Below, in pieces: positions 1 to 8,452 of a stretch of 64,000 nt of DNA. The notes under the pieces were generated by a model that worked only from the letters and a program-made list of their open reading frames with translations, did not search any database and was not told where the DNA came from. Position 1 is the first letter of the stretch. Each line of letters begins with the position of its first letter. The stretch is from RYN-230 sp963834705 (GTDB lineage: Bacteria > Actinomycetota > Actinomycetes > Streptosporangiales > Streptosporangiaceae): contig CAWICV010000001.1 of NCBI GenBank assembly GCA_963834705.1, positions 1,426,001 through 1,490,000 of the forward strand, given 5' to 3'. The position numbers and the translations under genes are program-made.

Positions 1-1
1 C

Positions 2-1051
2 ACCTGGCAGGGCCTGGCCGACGGGAGCCTGGCCGCGGGCACCGTGGACTCCTACCTGATCGCGCGGATGACCAGCGGCGCGCGGCACGTGACGGATGCC
101 TCCAACGCATCCCGCACGCTGCTGTTCGACATCCAGGCCGGGCAGTGGTCGGCCGAGCTGTGCCAGCTGCTCCGGGTACCGCAGCGGGCGCTGCCCGAGG
201 TGGTGCCGTCCACCGGGGTGGCCGCGCAGACCGACCCCGGCGCGTTCCTCGGCCTGGCGCTGCCGGTGGCCGGCCTGGCCGGTGATCAGCAAGCCGCGCT
301 GTTCGGCCAGGCCTGCTTCGCCCCGGGCGACACCAAGTGCACCTACGGCACCGGGTCGTTCGTGCTGGGCAACACCGGGCCGGTCATCGTCCGCTCGGCG
401 GCTGGCCTGCTGTCCACGGTGGCCTGGATGGACGGCGCGGGTGAGCTCACTTACGCGCTGGAAGGCTCGGTGTTCGTCACCGGGGCGGCCGTCCAGTGGC
501 TGCGCGACGGACTCGGGCTGCTGGACGACGCGGCGCAGAGCGAGGCGCTGGCGCGCAGCGTGCCAGACTCCGCGGGCGTGGTGTTCGTGCCCGCGCTGAC
601 CGGGCTTGGCGCGCCGGACTGGGACCCGGACGCCCGCGGCGCGGTGTTCGGCATCACCCGCGGCACCACCCGCGCGCACCTGGTCCGGGCCACCCTGGAA
701 GCCATCGCGTTCGAGGTGCGCGACGTGGCCGCGGTCATGATTGAGGCCACCGGCCAGTACGGCCGGGCCCTGCGGGCGGACGGTGGGGCCAGCGCCAACG
801 ACCTGCTCATGCAGTTGCAGGCGGATCAGCTCCAGCTGCCGGTGGAACGCCCGGTGGTGGGTGAGACCACCGCGCTCGGCGCCGCGTTCCTGGCCGGCCT
901 GGCCACTGGCACCTGGTCCTCCCGGGACGAACTGGCCGCCACCTGGCAGCTGGGCCGACGGTTCGAGCCGGGCCCTCGCCGGGACGCGGACTACGCCCGC
1001 TGGCGGCGCGCCGTGGACCGGGTCAAGGGCTGGGCCAGCCTGGAGGACTAG
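2..1051 (+). CDS. glpK: Glycerol kinase, C-terminal part (5' end outside window)
   Basis: Phosphorylates glycerol to glycerol-3-phosphate with ATP (FGGY family, cytoplasmic). The frame is open from base 2, so the gene starts upstream of the window; about 349 of the usual ~500 residues are present. Diagnostic glycerol-kinase stretches are visible: AAGTVDSYLIARM and HVTDASNASRTLLFD near the left edge, GDQQAALFGQ followed by TKCTYGTGSF in the C-terminal lobe, then DGGASANDLLMQLQAD and ETTALGAAFLAG near the end. A GTG at 44 could be mistaken for the start but lies inside the conserved core. The identification is firm; whether glpF or glpD precede it cannot be seen. Confidence 0.93.
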   Translation, partial: TWQGLADGSLAAGTVDSYLIARMTSGARHVTDASNASRTLLFDIQAGQWSAELCQLLRVPQRALPEVVPSTGVAAQTDPGAFLGLALPVAGLAGDQQAALFGQACFAPGDTKCTYGTGSFVLGNTGPVIVRSAAGLLSTVAWMDGAGELTYALEGSVFVTGAAVQWLRDGLGLLDDAAQSEALARSVPDSAGVVFVPALTGLGAPDWDPDARGAVFGITRGTTRAHLVRATLEAIAFEVRDVAAVMIEATGQYGRALRADGGASANDLLMQLQADQLQLPVERPVVGETTALGAAFLAGLATGTWSSRDELAATWQLGRRFEPGPRRDADYARWRRAVDRVKGWASLED

Positions 1052-1054
1052 TGC

Positions 1055-2476
1055 TCAGGCCACCCCCAGCGTCCGGCCCAGGCTGTGGTAGTCGGCGTCG
1101 AACTGGCTCAGCCGCCCCTCCAGGCCGGTGCTGGCCACCGTCTGCTGGTACTGGCCGACCGAGGAGGCCGTGGACAGCCGCTGGAAGTCGGTGGCGATCT
1201 GGTTGGCGTCCGACTGCAGCGTGACCGACGCCGCGCTGGACGCCGGCGTGGGCATGGCCACGCCGTGCAGGTCCGAGCCGAACTTCCGGAACGCCTGGGA
1301 CATCCGCGCGTCCACCCGGTTCACGCAGCTGAGCTTGCCGCCGCAGCCGGAGACGTTGGAGTCGAACGTGGCCACGGTGGTGCTCAGCGAGGCGTACGCG
1401 CCCTGCACGGACAGCGCGGCGGTGGCCTTGCTCACCGTGTTGCTTGACGAGACCGCCACGCCGATCAGCACCGCATAGAGCACCAGGACGAGCACGCCGA
1501 TGGCCAGGAACATGCCGACCAGGCCCTTGGCCGCGCTGGACAGCACCAGCCGCCAGGGCTGCTCGCCGCCCAGCCAGCTGGTCGCCGCCGCGGGCTGGCC
1601 ATACCCGGCCGGCTCGCCATAGCCGGCCCCGGCCAGGGCGTACCCGGGCCCGCCATGACCGGGCGCCGGCTGGCCGTACCCAGTCACGGGCCCGGACCCG
1701 GGAGGCGGCTCATACCCGGCGGGCGGCTCATACCCGGCGGGCGGCTCATACCCGGCGGGCGGCTCATACCCGGCGGGCGGCTCATACCCGGCGGGCGGCT
1801 CATACCCAGCGGGCGGCTCATACCCGGCCGGGGCCGCCACCGGGTCCGGCTGGTCGCCGAACAGCCCCCACGGATAGGTACCGGTCAGCAGGAAGAGGTA
1901 GCCGGTGTACCGGAAGTAGTAGCGCTGCCCGGCCGCGATCGCCTCATACAACGGCCCCGGCAGCTGGCCCGCAATGAGCACGATCAGCCAGGTCACGAAC
2001 ATAACGATCGTTTCCATGCCGAGCACAACCAGGGTGGCGAGCAGCGCGGCCGGGATGGCCAGAATGATCCGGAAGAACACGGCCAGCCGGTTCAGCGAGC
2101 CCGGCCGGAGCAGAATCTGCACCGGGTAATCCGCTTCGCCCAGCTCGAACGGCGGGAACTGGTCGGTGAGCAGGAACAGGTATCCCTGCACCCGGACCAG
2201 CCAGCGCAGGTAGCCGGACAAGTACCCGCCCAGTCCGTCCGGCAGGCGGCCCAGGAACAGCGCGGCGAACCAGCAGATGACCAGCACGACCTCGGCGGCG
2301 ATACCCAGCGCCCACAGCACCACCAGGTGCGGGATGGCCAGGATGATCCGGACCAGCACGGTGAGCCGGTTCTGCGGGGCGGGCTCGGCGAACGCGACCA
2401 GGATCTCATCGGGAGTTCCGGCGGCGCCGCCAGCTGCTCCGGGGGGTGTTGCCGTCCCCAGCGGCATGTCAGTCAT
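1055..2476 (-). CDS. DUF4389 domain membrane protein with AGYEPP repeat linker
   Basis: A 473-residue membrane protein of unknown function. Two DUF4389-like units lie at about residues 30-110 and 120-205; both contain a NRL-VRIILAIP type start and a GYLFLLTD/GYLFLLTG ending. A low-complexity linker with seven AGYEPP hexapeptides follows (about residues 218-260), then a glycine/tyrosine-rich stretch, a transmembrane helix near 315-345 and an outward-facing C-terminal domain with two cysteines (SGCGGKLSC) that could form a disulfide. The start is ATG at 2476, preceded by AAGGAG at a good distance. It converges on glpK with a 3-bp gap. The domain family is recognised but its role is not. Confidence 0.85.
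   Translation of the reverse strand: MTDMPLGTATPPGAAGGAAGTPDEILVAFAEPAPQNRLTVLVRIILAIPHLVVLWALGIAAEVVLVICWFAALFLGRLPDGLGGYLSGYLRWLVRVQGYLFLLTDQFPPFELGEADYPVQILLRPGSLNRLAVFFRIILAIPAALLATLVVLGMETIVMFVTWLIVLIAGQLPGPLYEAIAAGQRYYFRYTGYLFLLTGTYPWGLFGDQPDPVAAPAGYEPPAGYEPPAGYEPPAGYEPPAGYEPPAGYEPPAGYEPPPGSGPVTGYGQPAPGHGGPGYALAGAGYGEPAGYGQPAAATSWLGGEQPWRLVLSSAAKGLVGMFLAIGVLVLVLYAVLIGVAVSSSNTVSKATAALSVQGAYASLSTTVATFDSNVSGCGGKLSCVNRVDARMSQAFRKFGSDLHGVAMPTPASSAASVTLQSDANQIATDFQRLSTASSVGQYQQTVASTGLEGRLSQFDADYHSLGRTLGVA
1702..1828. repeat. 18-bp coding tandem repeat (7 copies) in DUF4389 gene
   Basis: Seven nearly identical 18-bp units of the type ggcggctcatacccggcg, reading AGYEPP on the minus strand. One unit has a G-to-A change. 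The near-identity at DNA level suggests recent expansion by slippage, so copy number may vary between strains. Confidence 0.9.
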
Positions 2477-2644
2477 GAAGCCAGCTCCTTAATCAAGGGC
2501 CGTAACCTTAGCGTTCGCTGAGTGGCCGGCGAAAGCCCGCTGATCCGACACGCCGCGGCGGCTCAGGAATACCCACGGGGGTCTGTGGGCTGCCGGGTAG
2601 ACCTGGGATGTACAACAGGTACGGCGGGCACGGCGGGGACGGGG

Positions 2645-3535
2645 ATGGAGCGGGGCGCCATGGTGGATCTGGAGTTGTCCTGGCAGGCGGCGGCGGTCAC
2701 CGCAGCGTGCCTGGGCGGCGCCGCGGCGGGCTGCCGCCGGGCCAGCCAGCCTCGGCTCCGGGTGGCGGCCGGCTTCCTGCGGGAGGCGGCCGTGCTGCTG
2801 GCCCTGTTCGCACTGTGGCAGCTGGCCGGCAGCTACGCCCTGCTCGGCCCGGATGGCGCCATCGACCGGGCGCAGTGGATCTGGCGCGCCGAACGCCTTG
2901 TTCACCTGCCCAGTGAGGCCGGGCTCCAGCAAGCGTTCCTCAGCCACCCACTAGTCGTTCAGGCAATGAATTTGTATTACGCGGGGCTGCACTTCGCGGT
3001 GGTGATCGGGTGCCTGATCTGGGTCTATATCTGGCACCGGCGGCAGTACCCGCAGGTGCGCACGACTCTGGTGCTGTTCACCGCGGGCGCGCTGCTGATC
3101 CAGCTGGTGCCGGTGGCGCCGCCCCGGATGCTGGCCGGTGACAACATGATCGACACCGCGGTGCAGTACGGCCAGTCCGTCTACGGCTCGGTGGCCGGCT
3201 TCAACGCCGATCAGCTGTCCGCGATGCCCTCGGTGCATGTCGGCTGGGCGCTGCTGGCCGCCCTGGTGGTCGTGCAGGTGTCCCGCAGCCGGTGGCGCTG
3301 GCTCGTGCTCGGCTACCCGGCGCTCACGCTGCTCGCGGTGGTGGTGACCGCGAACCACTTCTGGCTGGATGGCATCGCGGCCGCGGTGCTGCTCGCGCTG
3401 GCCCTGGTGATCCAGCGGGCCGGGCGGATCGTGCGGCACCGGCTGCCAGCCCGGTACCGGGCCCGGGCGGTGCGCCGTGCGGCTAGCTGCCCGGATGACT
3501 CTGTGTCGCCGCGTGTGCCAGCCGCTCGGCCTTGA
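2645..3535 (+). CDS. PAP2-superfamily membrane phosphatase / Aur1-like
   Basis: A multi-span membrane protein of about 296 residues related to type 2 phosphatidic acid phosphatases and Aur1/Ipt1-type inositol phosphotransferases. The two C-terminal catalytic motifs are visible: PSVHVGWAL (motif with the proton-donor His) and ANHFWLDG (nucleophile His plus Asp). The classical first K-x6-RP motif is replaced by a PVAPPRML-type stretch, as in the Aur1-like branch. It probably acts on lipid phosphates at the outer membrane face. The start chosen is ATG 2645 (MERGAMVDLE); ATG 2660 is also possible. It overlaps the convergent acyltransferase gene by 53 bp. The substrate is unknown. Confidence 0.82.
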   Translation: MERGAMVDLELSWQAAAVTAACLGGAAAGCRRASQPRLRVAAGFLREAAVLLALFALWQLAGSYALLGPDGAIDRAQWIWRAERLVHLPSEAGLQQAFLSHPLVVQAMNLYYAGLHFAVVIGCLIWVYIWHRRQYPQVRTTLVLFTAGALLIQLVPVAPPRMLAGDNMIDTAVQYGQSVYGSVAGFNADQLSAMPSVHVGWALLAALVVVQVSRSRWRWLVLGYPALTLLAVVVTANHFWLDGIAAAVLLALALVIQRAGRIVRHRLPARYRARAVRRAASCPDDSVSPRVPAARP

Positions 3536-4217
3536 TCTCGGTCTTCAGCCGCGCCTTGGCGTGCTGCGCGTCCTCGTCCACGTACTCCTGCCGGGCCAGG
3601 TCCATGATCGCATACATGATCTCGTCGGTCACCGCACGCAGCACCAGCCGGTCCGATTCCAGCCCGGCGTAACGGGAGAAGTCCAGTGGCTGGCCGTACC
3701 GGACGCCCGGCCGGAAGCGCAGCCGGGGCCAGTGTTTCCCCGCTGGCATCAGGTCGAACGTGTTGAACATGGCGCACGGGACGACCGGCGCGCCGGACTC
3801 CAGGGCCAGCCGGGCCACCCCGGTCTTGCCTTTGTAGAGCCGCCCGTCCGGGGTCCTGGTGCCCTCCGGGTAGATGCCGAGCAGCTTGCCCTGGGCCAGC
3901 ACCCGCAGCCCGGTATTCAGCGCACGCTCACTGGCCAGGCCGCCGGCCCGGTCTACCGGGATCTGCCCCACGCCGCTGAAGAACGCCTTGCTGACCAGGC
4001 CCTTGAGGCCGCGCCCGGTGAAGTACTCGGACTTGGCCAGGTAGGTCACCTTGCGCGGCAGCGGCAGCGGCCCGAAGAAGTGGTCGGCGAACGACAGGTG
4101 GTTGCTGGCGATGATGGCCGGCCCCTCCCGGGGGACGTTCTCGATGCCCTCGGCCCAGGGCCGGAAGATAAGCATCAGGAACGGCCCGAGAATCGCCTTG
4201 GCCACCCAGTAGAACAT
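3483..4217 (-). CDS. plsC: 1-acyl-sn-glycerol-3-phosphate acyltransferase (PlsC family)
   Basis: Transfers an acyl chain to lysophosphatidate in phospholipid synthesis at the inner membrane face. This 244-residue protein has the HX4D catalytic motif at residues 40-45 (NHLSFAD) and the substrate-binding EGTR motif at 118-121 (YPEGTRTPDG). A hydrophobic N-terminal stretch (about 4-18) may attach it to the membrane. The length fits the family. It is divergent from the esterase at 4338 and overlaps the 3' end of the PAP2 gene on the other strand. The actinobacterial PlsC family has several paralogues, so the exact acceptor is uncertain. Confidence 0.88.
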   Translation of the reverse strand: MFYWVAKAILGPFLMLIFRPWAEGIENVPREGPAIIASNHLSFADHFFGPLPLPRKVTYLAKSEYFTGRGLKGLVSKAFFSGVGQIPVDRAGGLASERALNTGLRVLAQGKLLGIYPEGTRTPDGRLYKGKTGVARLALESGAPVVPCAMFNTFDLMPAGKHWPRLRFRPGVRYGQPLDFSRYAGLESDRLVLRAVTDEIMYAIMDLARQEYVDEDAQHAKARLKTEIKAERLAHAATQSHPGS

Positions 4218-4337
4218 GCACCCATCGTGCCACGAGATGGGCCGAAAGCGGATGCCCCTGTTGCGGTGCGGCGGGCCGTGCGGCGTGCGACGATGCCTTA
4301 GCGCTCAGCCAGCCGGCCCGGGGAGGACGATGCCGTC

Positions 4338-5096
4338 ATGCCAGTCATGCCAGGCGCGGAATCTTATTTCCATTCCGGTGGCCGCACCGGCGTGCTGCTC
4401 TGCCACGGATTCACCGGCTCACCTGGCTCGCTGCGGCCGTGGGCCGAGTACCTGGCCGGAGCCGGGCTGACCGTGTCGCTGCCCCGGCTGCCCGGGCACG
4501 GCACCGCCTGGCAGGAGATGGCCCGGACCCGGTGGGAGGACTGGTACGCGGAAGTGGACCGGGCGTTCGAGGAACTCCGCGGCCAGGCCAGCGAGATCTT
4601 CGTCATGGGCCTGTCCATGGGCGGCTGCCTGGCGCTGCGGCTGGCCGAGATCCGCGGCGCCGCGGTGCGCGGGCTGGTGCTGGTCAACCCGTCAGTGGCC
4701 CCCGACACCAAGCTGTTCCTGCTGGCCCCGGTGCTGAAGCTGGTGGTCCCGTCGCTGCCGGGCATCGCCAGTGACATCAAGAAGGAAGGCGTCACCGAAC
4801 TCGGCTACACCCGGGTGCCGGTGCGGGCCGCGGCCACGCTGCCCGCGTTGTGGAAGCTGACCCGCTCCCGGCTGGGTGAGGTGACCCAGCCGGTGCTGAT
4901 CTACCGGAGCACCGTCGATCACGTGGTCGGGCCGGCCAGCATGCGGGTGCTGCGGGCCGGCCTGACCGGTACCCAGCTGGATGTCCGGGATTGCGCCGAT
5001 AGCTACCATGTGGCCACCCTGGATAATGACGCTCCGGCCATCTTCGCCGGGAGCCTCGAGTTCGTCCGCGCGCACTCGCCCGCGGAAACGGAGTGA
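4338..5096 (+). CDS. Alpha/beta-hydrolase, Est30/monoacylglycerol-lipase-like carboxylesterase
   Basis: A 252-residue serine hydrolase. The oxyanion-hole motif HGFTGSP lies at residues 23-29, the nucleophile Ser93 in GLSMGG, and the likely acid and base at Asp194 (STVDHVVGP) and His224 (SYHVAT). This spacing matches thermophilic Est30-type carboxylesterases. It lies divergent to plsC and just upstream of a proline-rich membrane-associated protein, so an acyl-ester or lipid substrate is plausible. The start is ATG 4338 with GGAGGAC about 12 nt upstream; ATG 4347 is an alternative. Confidence 0.87.
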   Translation: MPVMPGAESYFHSGGRTGVLLCHGFTGSPGSLRPWAEYLAGAGLTVSLPRLPGHGTAWQEMARTRWEDWYAEVDRAFEELRGQASEIFVMGLSMGGCLALRLAEIRGAAVRGLVLVNPSVAPDTKLFLLAPVLKLVVPSLPGIASDIKKEGVTELGYTRVPVRAAATLPALWKLTRSRLGEVTQPVLIYRSTVDHVVGPASMRVLRAGLTGTQLDVRDCADSYHVATLDNDAPAIFAGSLEFVRAHSPAETE

Positions 5097-5114
5097 ACGG
5101 GGAGGAGGTACGGC

Positions 5115-5765
5115 GTGGCCGCCGGCGCAAGCGGTGAGGAGTCCGCCTGGCACGACCTGATCGCGAACTTCGCCGTCGAGCCCGACCCGGCAGGCGGCGA
5201 GCCGCCGTGGCCGGAGCGGGAGAACCTGCCCGCGCCGTCGCACGCCGGGCCGGCCGCCGACTCGGGCCCGGACACCGATCCAGACCTGCAGCTGGACCTG
5301 ACCGACGGCACCGGCCCGGAATACGACTTCGGCGCCGGCCCGGATAGCCAGCACGGACCTGCGCCGGGCCGTGCTGACGGGCCGGGGCCGGCCGACAGCA
5401 GCGCCGGGACTGGTACGCGGTCCGGGCCTGGCACGCGGTCCGGCCGGTGGCCCAGCCAGCCGCGGATCATCCGGCCAGCCAGCGCGGTCCCGCCGCCACC
5501 GCCCTCGGCCTCGGCCGACGAAGACTTCGTCCCTCCGGTGCCGCCGCCGCTGCCCACGCTCGACCCGGTGGCCAAGGGCGCCTGGGTCGCACTGTTCGGC
5601 GGGCCTGCCTACCTGCTCATCGCCACCATGGCGGGCTGGGCCGTGCCGGGCTGGGCCGCGTTCCTGGCCGTGGCCGCGTTCGTCGCCGGTTTCGCCACCC
5701 TGGTCATCCGGATGGGCGACCGGCCGCCGCGTGACTCCGGGCCGGACGACGGCGCCGTGCTCTGA
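5115..5765 (+). CDS. Conserved hypothetical protein, disordered N-terminus and two C-terminal membrane helices
   Basis: A 216-residue protein. It opens with the short conserved motif WHDLIANFAV (residues 11-20), followed by about 120 residues of Pro/Gly/Asp-rich disordered sequence. A PPPLPTLDPVAKGAW segment precedes two hydrophobic helices (about 155-172 and 176-196). Similar proteins sit beside the PlsC/esterase genes in other actinobacteria. The start is GTG 5115 after a strong GGGGAGGAGG. The TGA stop lies inside the first unit of a 14-bp tandem repeat array. Function unknown. Confidence 0.75.
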   Translation: MAAGASGEESAWHDLIANFAVEPDPAGGEPPWPERENLPAPSHAGPAADSGPDTDPDLQLDLTDGTGPEYDFGAGPDSQHGPAPGRADGPGPADSSAGTGTRSGPGTRSGRWPSQPRIIRPASAVPPPPPSASADEDFVPPVPPPLPTLDPVAKGAWVALFGGPAYLLIATMAGWAVPGWAAFLAVAAFVAGFATLVIRMGDRPPRDSGPDDGAVL

Positions 5766-5895
5766 CCTTACGGCTCTGACCTTACGGCTCTGACCTTACG
5801 GCTCTGACCTTACGGCTCTGACCTTACGGCTCTGGCCTTTACGGCTCTGGCCCTTTACGGCTCTGGCCTTTACGGCTCTGGCCGTTAGGGCTCTG
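5760..5895. repeat. 14/15-bp tandem repeat array (about nine copies)
   Basis: Five identical units of CTCTGACCTTACGG are followed by four diverged units of 15-16 bp (CTCTGGCCTTTACGG type). The array lies between two convergent genes, and its first unit supplies the stop codon of the left gene. Because the unit is not a multiple of three, it cannot encode a regular peptide. It is less GC-rich than its surroundings. I do not recognise it; a slippage-generated spacer, a protein-binding array or a transcription-stop region are all possible. Confidence 0.88.
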
Positions 5896-5899
5896 ACCG

Positions 5900-6208
5900 C
5901 TACCAGCCCCGCGGCCCGGGACCGCCCAGGTCGCCGCTGTCCGAGGAATCCGGCCGGCGCCTGGTATCCCGGCGCCGGGCGCGCAGCACCAGCCACATCG
6001 CCACGACCAGCACGATCAGCAGCAGGATGATCGGGCCGAACGTCTTGATGTGCCAGATCAGCAGGCTCCAGCGCCAGAGCAGCCGCCAGATGAACAGTCG
6101 CCAGATGAAATGGACCAGCCCGCCCACACCGAGCGCGGCATGGCCACTGAGCGCAGCGTGGCCGGTGAACAGCCGGCCCGCGGGCAGTACCTGCGTGTGC
6201 GCAGCCAT
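5900..6208 (-). CDS. Small membrane protein, hypothetical
   Basis: A 102-residue protein with a Trp-rich amphipathic stretch (IWRLFIWRLLWRWSLLIW, about residues 36-53), one clear membrane helix (about 57-80, IILLLIVLVVAMWLVL) and an Arg-rich cytoplasmic tail. It starts at ATG 6208 with a GTGAGG element close upstream, 6 nt after the stop of the MFS remnant, so the two probably share a transcript. Function unknown. Base composition and codon use look like normal coding sequence. Confidence 0.6.
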   Translation of the reverse strand: MAAHTQVLPAGRLFTGHAALSGHAALGVGGLVHFIWRLFIWRLLWRWSLLIWHIKTFGPIILLLIVLVVAMWLVLRARRRDTRRRPDSSDSGDLGGPGPRGW

Positions 6209-6214
6209 GCCTCA

Positions 6215-6840
6215 CTATGCCACGCGATCGAGAGTGCCCGCACCGATCGCGGCCGGCCGCAGCGCGGCCGCGGGCAGCCGGCCCGCCAGCCAGCCCAGCA
6301 CCAGCACGCCCAGGCCGGCGCTGAGTCCGGCCAGCAGCCAGGGCAGCCACGCCGTGACCGAAAACAGCGCGGCCACCGCGGGCGCGATGACTCCAGGCAC
6401 GGTGAACCCGTACTGGAACGCGGCCAGGTAACGGCCGCGCACCGGGCCGGGCGCGGCCGCCTCGGCCAGCGCGTTGACCCGGGACCCGAACAGCAGTCCC
6501 GCCACGGCCAGCAGCAGCGTGGCCGCCAGCAACTCGGCCGGCCTCCAGCCGGGCGGGACGGCCAGCGCGGCCACGCCGGCCGCGCACCAGAGCACGTACA
6601 GCCCGCCGCCCAGCGCCATCGCCGTGGTCCGGCGCAGCCCGCGGGTGACCCGCAGCGCGGCCATGCCGCCCACGCTGTTCAGCCCGGTCAGCAGGGCCAA
6701 CAGCGTGCCCGGCAGCCACGGCGGGGCGTGCAGCGTGCCGAGCAGGTAGACGACATGCCGCTGAGAAAGAAATCGCCGGGCAGCATGACCAGGCCGGTAG
6801 CCACGATGAGAATCAGGAACGCCCTTAGTGAACCCGATCG
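6215..6840 (-). pseudogene. MFS transporter remnant: C-terminal half, frameshifted
   Basis: Reading the minus strand, one frame gives SLRAFLILIVATGLVMLPGD and FFLSG, a typical membrane helix. Near 6755 the sequence continues in a different frame as VVYLLGTLHAPPWLPGTLL, followed by several helices (to residue ~160) with MFS-like RGRYLAAFQYGF. The N-terminal six-helix half is missing, and the remnant overlaps the end of the intact MFS gene at 6825. No start codon with a ribosome-binding site serves either piece. It is most likely a decayed second MFS gene that lost its 5' half; an assembly indel alone would not explain the missing half. Confidence 0.65.
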
Positions 6841-8066
6841 CCGCCGGTGCCGGCCGGCCCGGAGCGGCGGCGCAGCTGCCGTACTTCGGGCACGCAGAGC
6901 ACGGCCGCGGTCAGCAGCACGATCAGCATGCCCGCCGCGGCCAGCACCACCGACGTGCCCAGGGCCAGCGCCAGCGGGCCAGCCAGCACGGTGCCGACCG
7001 GGGCCAGCCCCCAGCTGCCCAGCGCGTCATATGAGGACACCCGGGACAGCGCGGCGGGCGGAATCTCCTGCTGCATCGAGGTCACCCAATTGACCTCGAA
7101 CACCTCGATGCAGGCCCCGGCGGCGAACGCGGCCACCGCGAGCACCGGCACGGCCAGTGGCACGGCTAGCGTGAACAGCAGGGCCGAGGTCGGCGCGGTG
7201 CACAGGCTGCCGATCAGCAGCATCCGCCGCGGCCGGAACCGGATCATCGCCAGCCCGCCCAGCACGGCCCCGGTGGACTGCGCGGCCAGCACGATCCCCC
7301 AGCTGTGGGCCCCGCCGAGCTGATCGTGCGCGACCACCGGGCCGAGCACGTCGGTCGCCCCGTCCCACACCGCCACCAGCACCGAGAACTCCAGCACGAT
7401 GGCCCACAGCCAGCGCCGGGAGGCGAACTCCCGCCAGCCTTCGCGCAGCTGGTGCACCATCCGGCTAGACTCGCCGCGGGGTCCGGCCGGGATCCGCATC
7501 CCGATGCGGAGCAGGGCTGCGATGGCGTAGCTGGCCGCGTCCACGGCCAGGCCCCAGCCCGGCCCGGCCGCGCCGACCAGCACGCCACCCAGTGCCGAGC
7601 CGGTGATCAGTGCGGTGTTCTGGCCGATCCGGTCCATGGCGTTGGCCTGCGCCCGGTGCTGCTCCGGCACCGTCTGCGGCAGCAGTCCCACACTGGCCGG
7701 GAAGTAGAAGCCCAGCCCGACGCCGCGCACCGCGGCCAGCACCATCAGCTGCCAGACGTGGGCGTGGCCGCTCAGCACCAGCGCGGCCGACCCGGCCTGG
7801 GCCAGCGCCTGCAGCATGTTCGCTCCGGTCACCACCCGCTGCCGCGGCAGCCGGTCTGCGATCACCCCGCCGAGCAGCAGGAACACCAGCACCGGCACCA
7901 TGACCGAGGCGGTGACATAACCCACGTCGGCGGCTGAGCCGCCGATGCTGAGCACCGCGAACGGAACCGCCACCAGCGCGATCGCACTGCCGAGCGTGGA
8001 CACCACGTCACAGGCCAGCAGCAGCCGGAAATTGCGGCTCGCCAGCGCCCCCCGGGCCAACGTCAT
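6825..8066 (-). CDS. MFS transporter (EntS/MFS_3-like exporter)
   Basis: A 413-residue major facilitator with about 12 hydrophobic segments. The N-terminus ASRNFRLLLACDVVSTLGSA matches the MFS_3 group (enterobactin-exporter-like and macrolide-efflux-like proteins). The inter-helix motif GGVIADRLPRQRV lies after helix 2. The start chosen is ATG 8066 (MTLARGALASRN); upstream extension in the same frame has no hydrophobic character and no homology. Substrate unknown. Its 3' end abuts the remnant of a second MFS gene. Confidence 0.83.
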   Translation of the reverse strand: MTLARGALASRNFRLLLACDVVSTLGSAIALVAVPFAVLSIGGSAADVGYVTASVMVPVLVFLLLGGVIADRLPRQRVVTGANMLQALAQAGSAALVLSGHAHVWQLMVLAAVRGVGLGFYFPASVGLLPQTVPEQHRAQANAMDRIGQNTALITGSALGGVLVGAAGPGWGLAVDAASYAIAALLRIGMRIPAGPRGESSRMVHQLREGWREFASRRWLWAIVLEFSVLVAVWDGATDVLGPVVAHDQLGGAHSWGIVLAAQSTGAVLGGLAMIRFRPRRMLLIGSLCTAPTSALLFTLAVPLAVPVLAVAAFAAGACIEVFEVNWVTSMQQEIPPAALSRVSSYDALGSWGLAPVGTVLAGPLALALGTSVVLAAAGMLIVLLTAAVLCVPEVRQLRRRSGPAGTGGDRVH

Positions 8067-8186
8067 GGCGCTGCGTCCATCCCGGCATCCTCCGCCACCC
8101 CGGGACTGCGGCGAAACCACATTTCCCCGCGGCGAACACGTCCCCTGCCCGTTCACCCACCGGCCGCACGATGCTCTCTGCCTCAT

Positions 8187-8206
8187 CACAGAAACTGTGT
8201 TACTGT
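8187..8206 (+). promoter_or_regulatory. Candidate leaderless promoter and operator of vapBC
   Basis: A perfect inverted repeat CACAG-AAA-CTGTG (8187-8199) is followed at once by TACTGT (8201-8206), a good actinobacterial -10 hexamer, and the GTG start lies 6 nt later. The GAAACTGTG element recurs at 8207-8215 across the start codon. No Shine-Dalgarno is present. The layout fits a leaderless transcript autoregulated by the VapB RHH protein. This is inference from sequence only. Confidence 0.45.
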
Positions 8207-8212
8207 GAAACT

Positions 8213-8452
8213 GTGAAGAATCTGACGGTCTCTGTTCCTGATGACGTGTACCGCGACGCCCGGGTCGCCGCCGCGCAGCGGGACACCTCGGTGAGCGCAC
8301 TGGTTGTCGCCTACCTTGAGCAGCTATCCGGGCGGAGGCAAGAGTTCGCCAGGCTGGTGGCGCTCCAGGCGGAAGTGCAAGGCGAGATTGGCCAGTTCCG
8401 CGCGGGCGACCAGCTTGGCCGCGACGAAGTCCACGACCGTGCGGTTCGTTGA
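8213..8452 (+). CDS. vapB: Type II antitoxin, ribbon-helix-helix (VapB-like)
   Basis: A 79-residue protein. The N-terminus KNLTVSVPDDVYRDARVAAA followed by SVSALVVAYLEQL is a ribbon-helix-helix DNA-binding fold: beta strand, helix A, turn, helix B. The C-terminal part is charged and would bind the toxin. The start is GTG 8213; an in-frame ATG at 8171 lies upstream of the -10 element and adds no conserved sequence. It overlaps the toxin gene by 14 bp, the usual coupled arrangement. The complex would repress its own promoter through the palindrome just upstream. Confidence 0.8.
   Translation: MKNLTVSVPDDVYRDARVAAAQRDTSVSALVVAYLEQLSGRRQEFARLVALQAEVQGEIGQFRAGDQLGRDEVHDRAVR

Noticed and set aside
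1702..1828. Possible CRISPR-like array
   Set aside because: The 18-bp units are contiguous with no spacers and encode a hexapeptide repeat; the same applies to 9231-9338 and 5760-5895.
5796..6719. 307-codon minus-strand frame running into the 14-bp repeats
   Set aside because: Arg/Ala/Gly-rich shadow of the MFS remnant and small membrane protein; the repetitive Lys/Arg tail is produced by the array.
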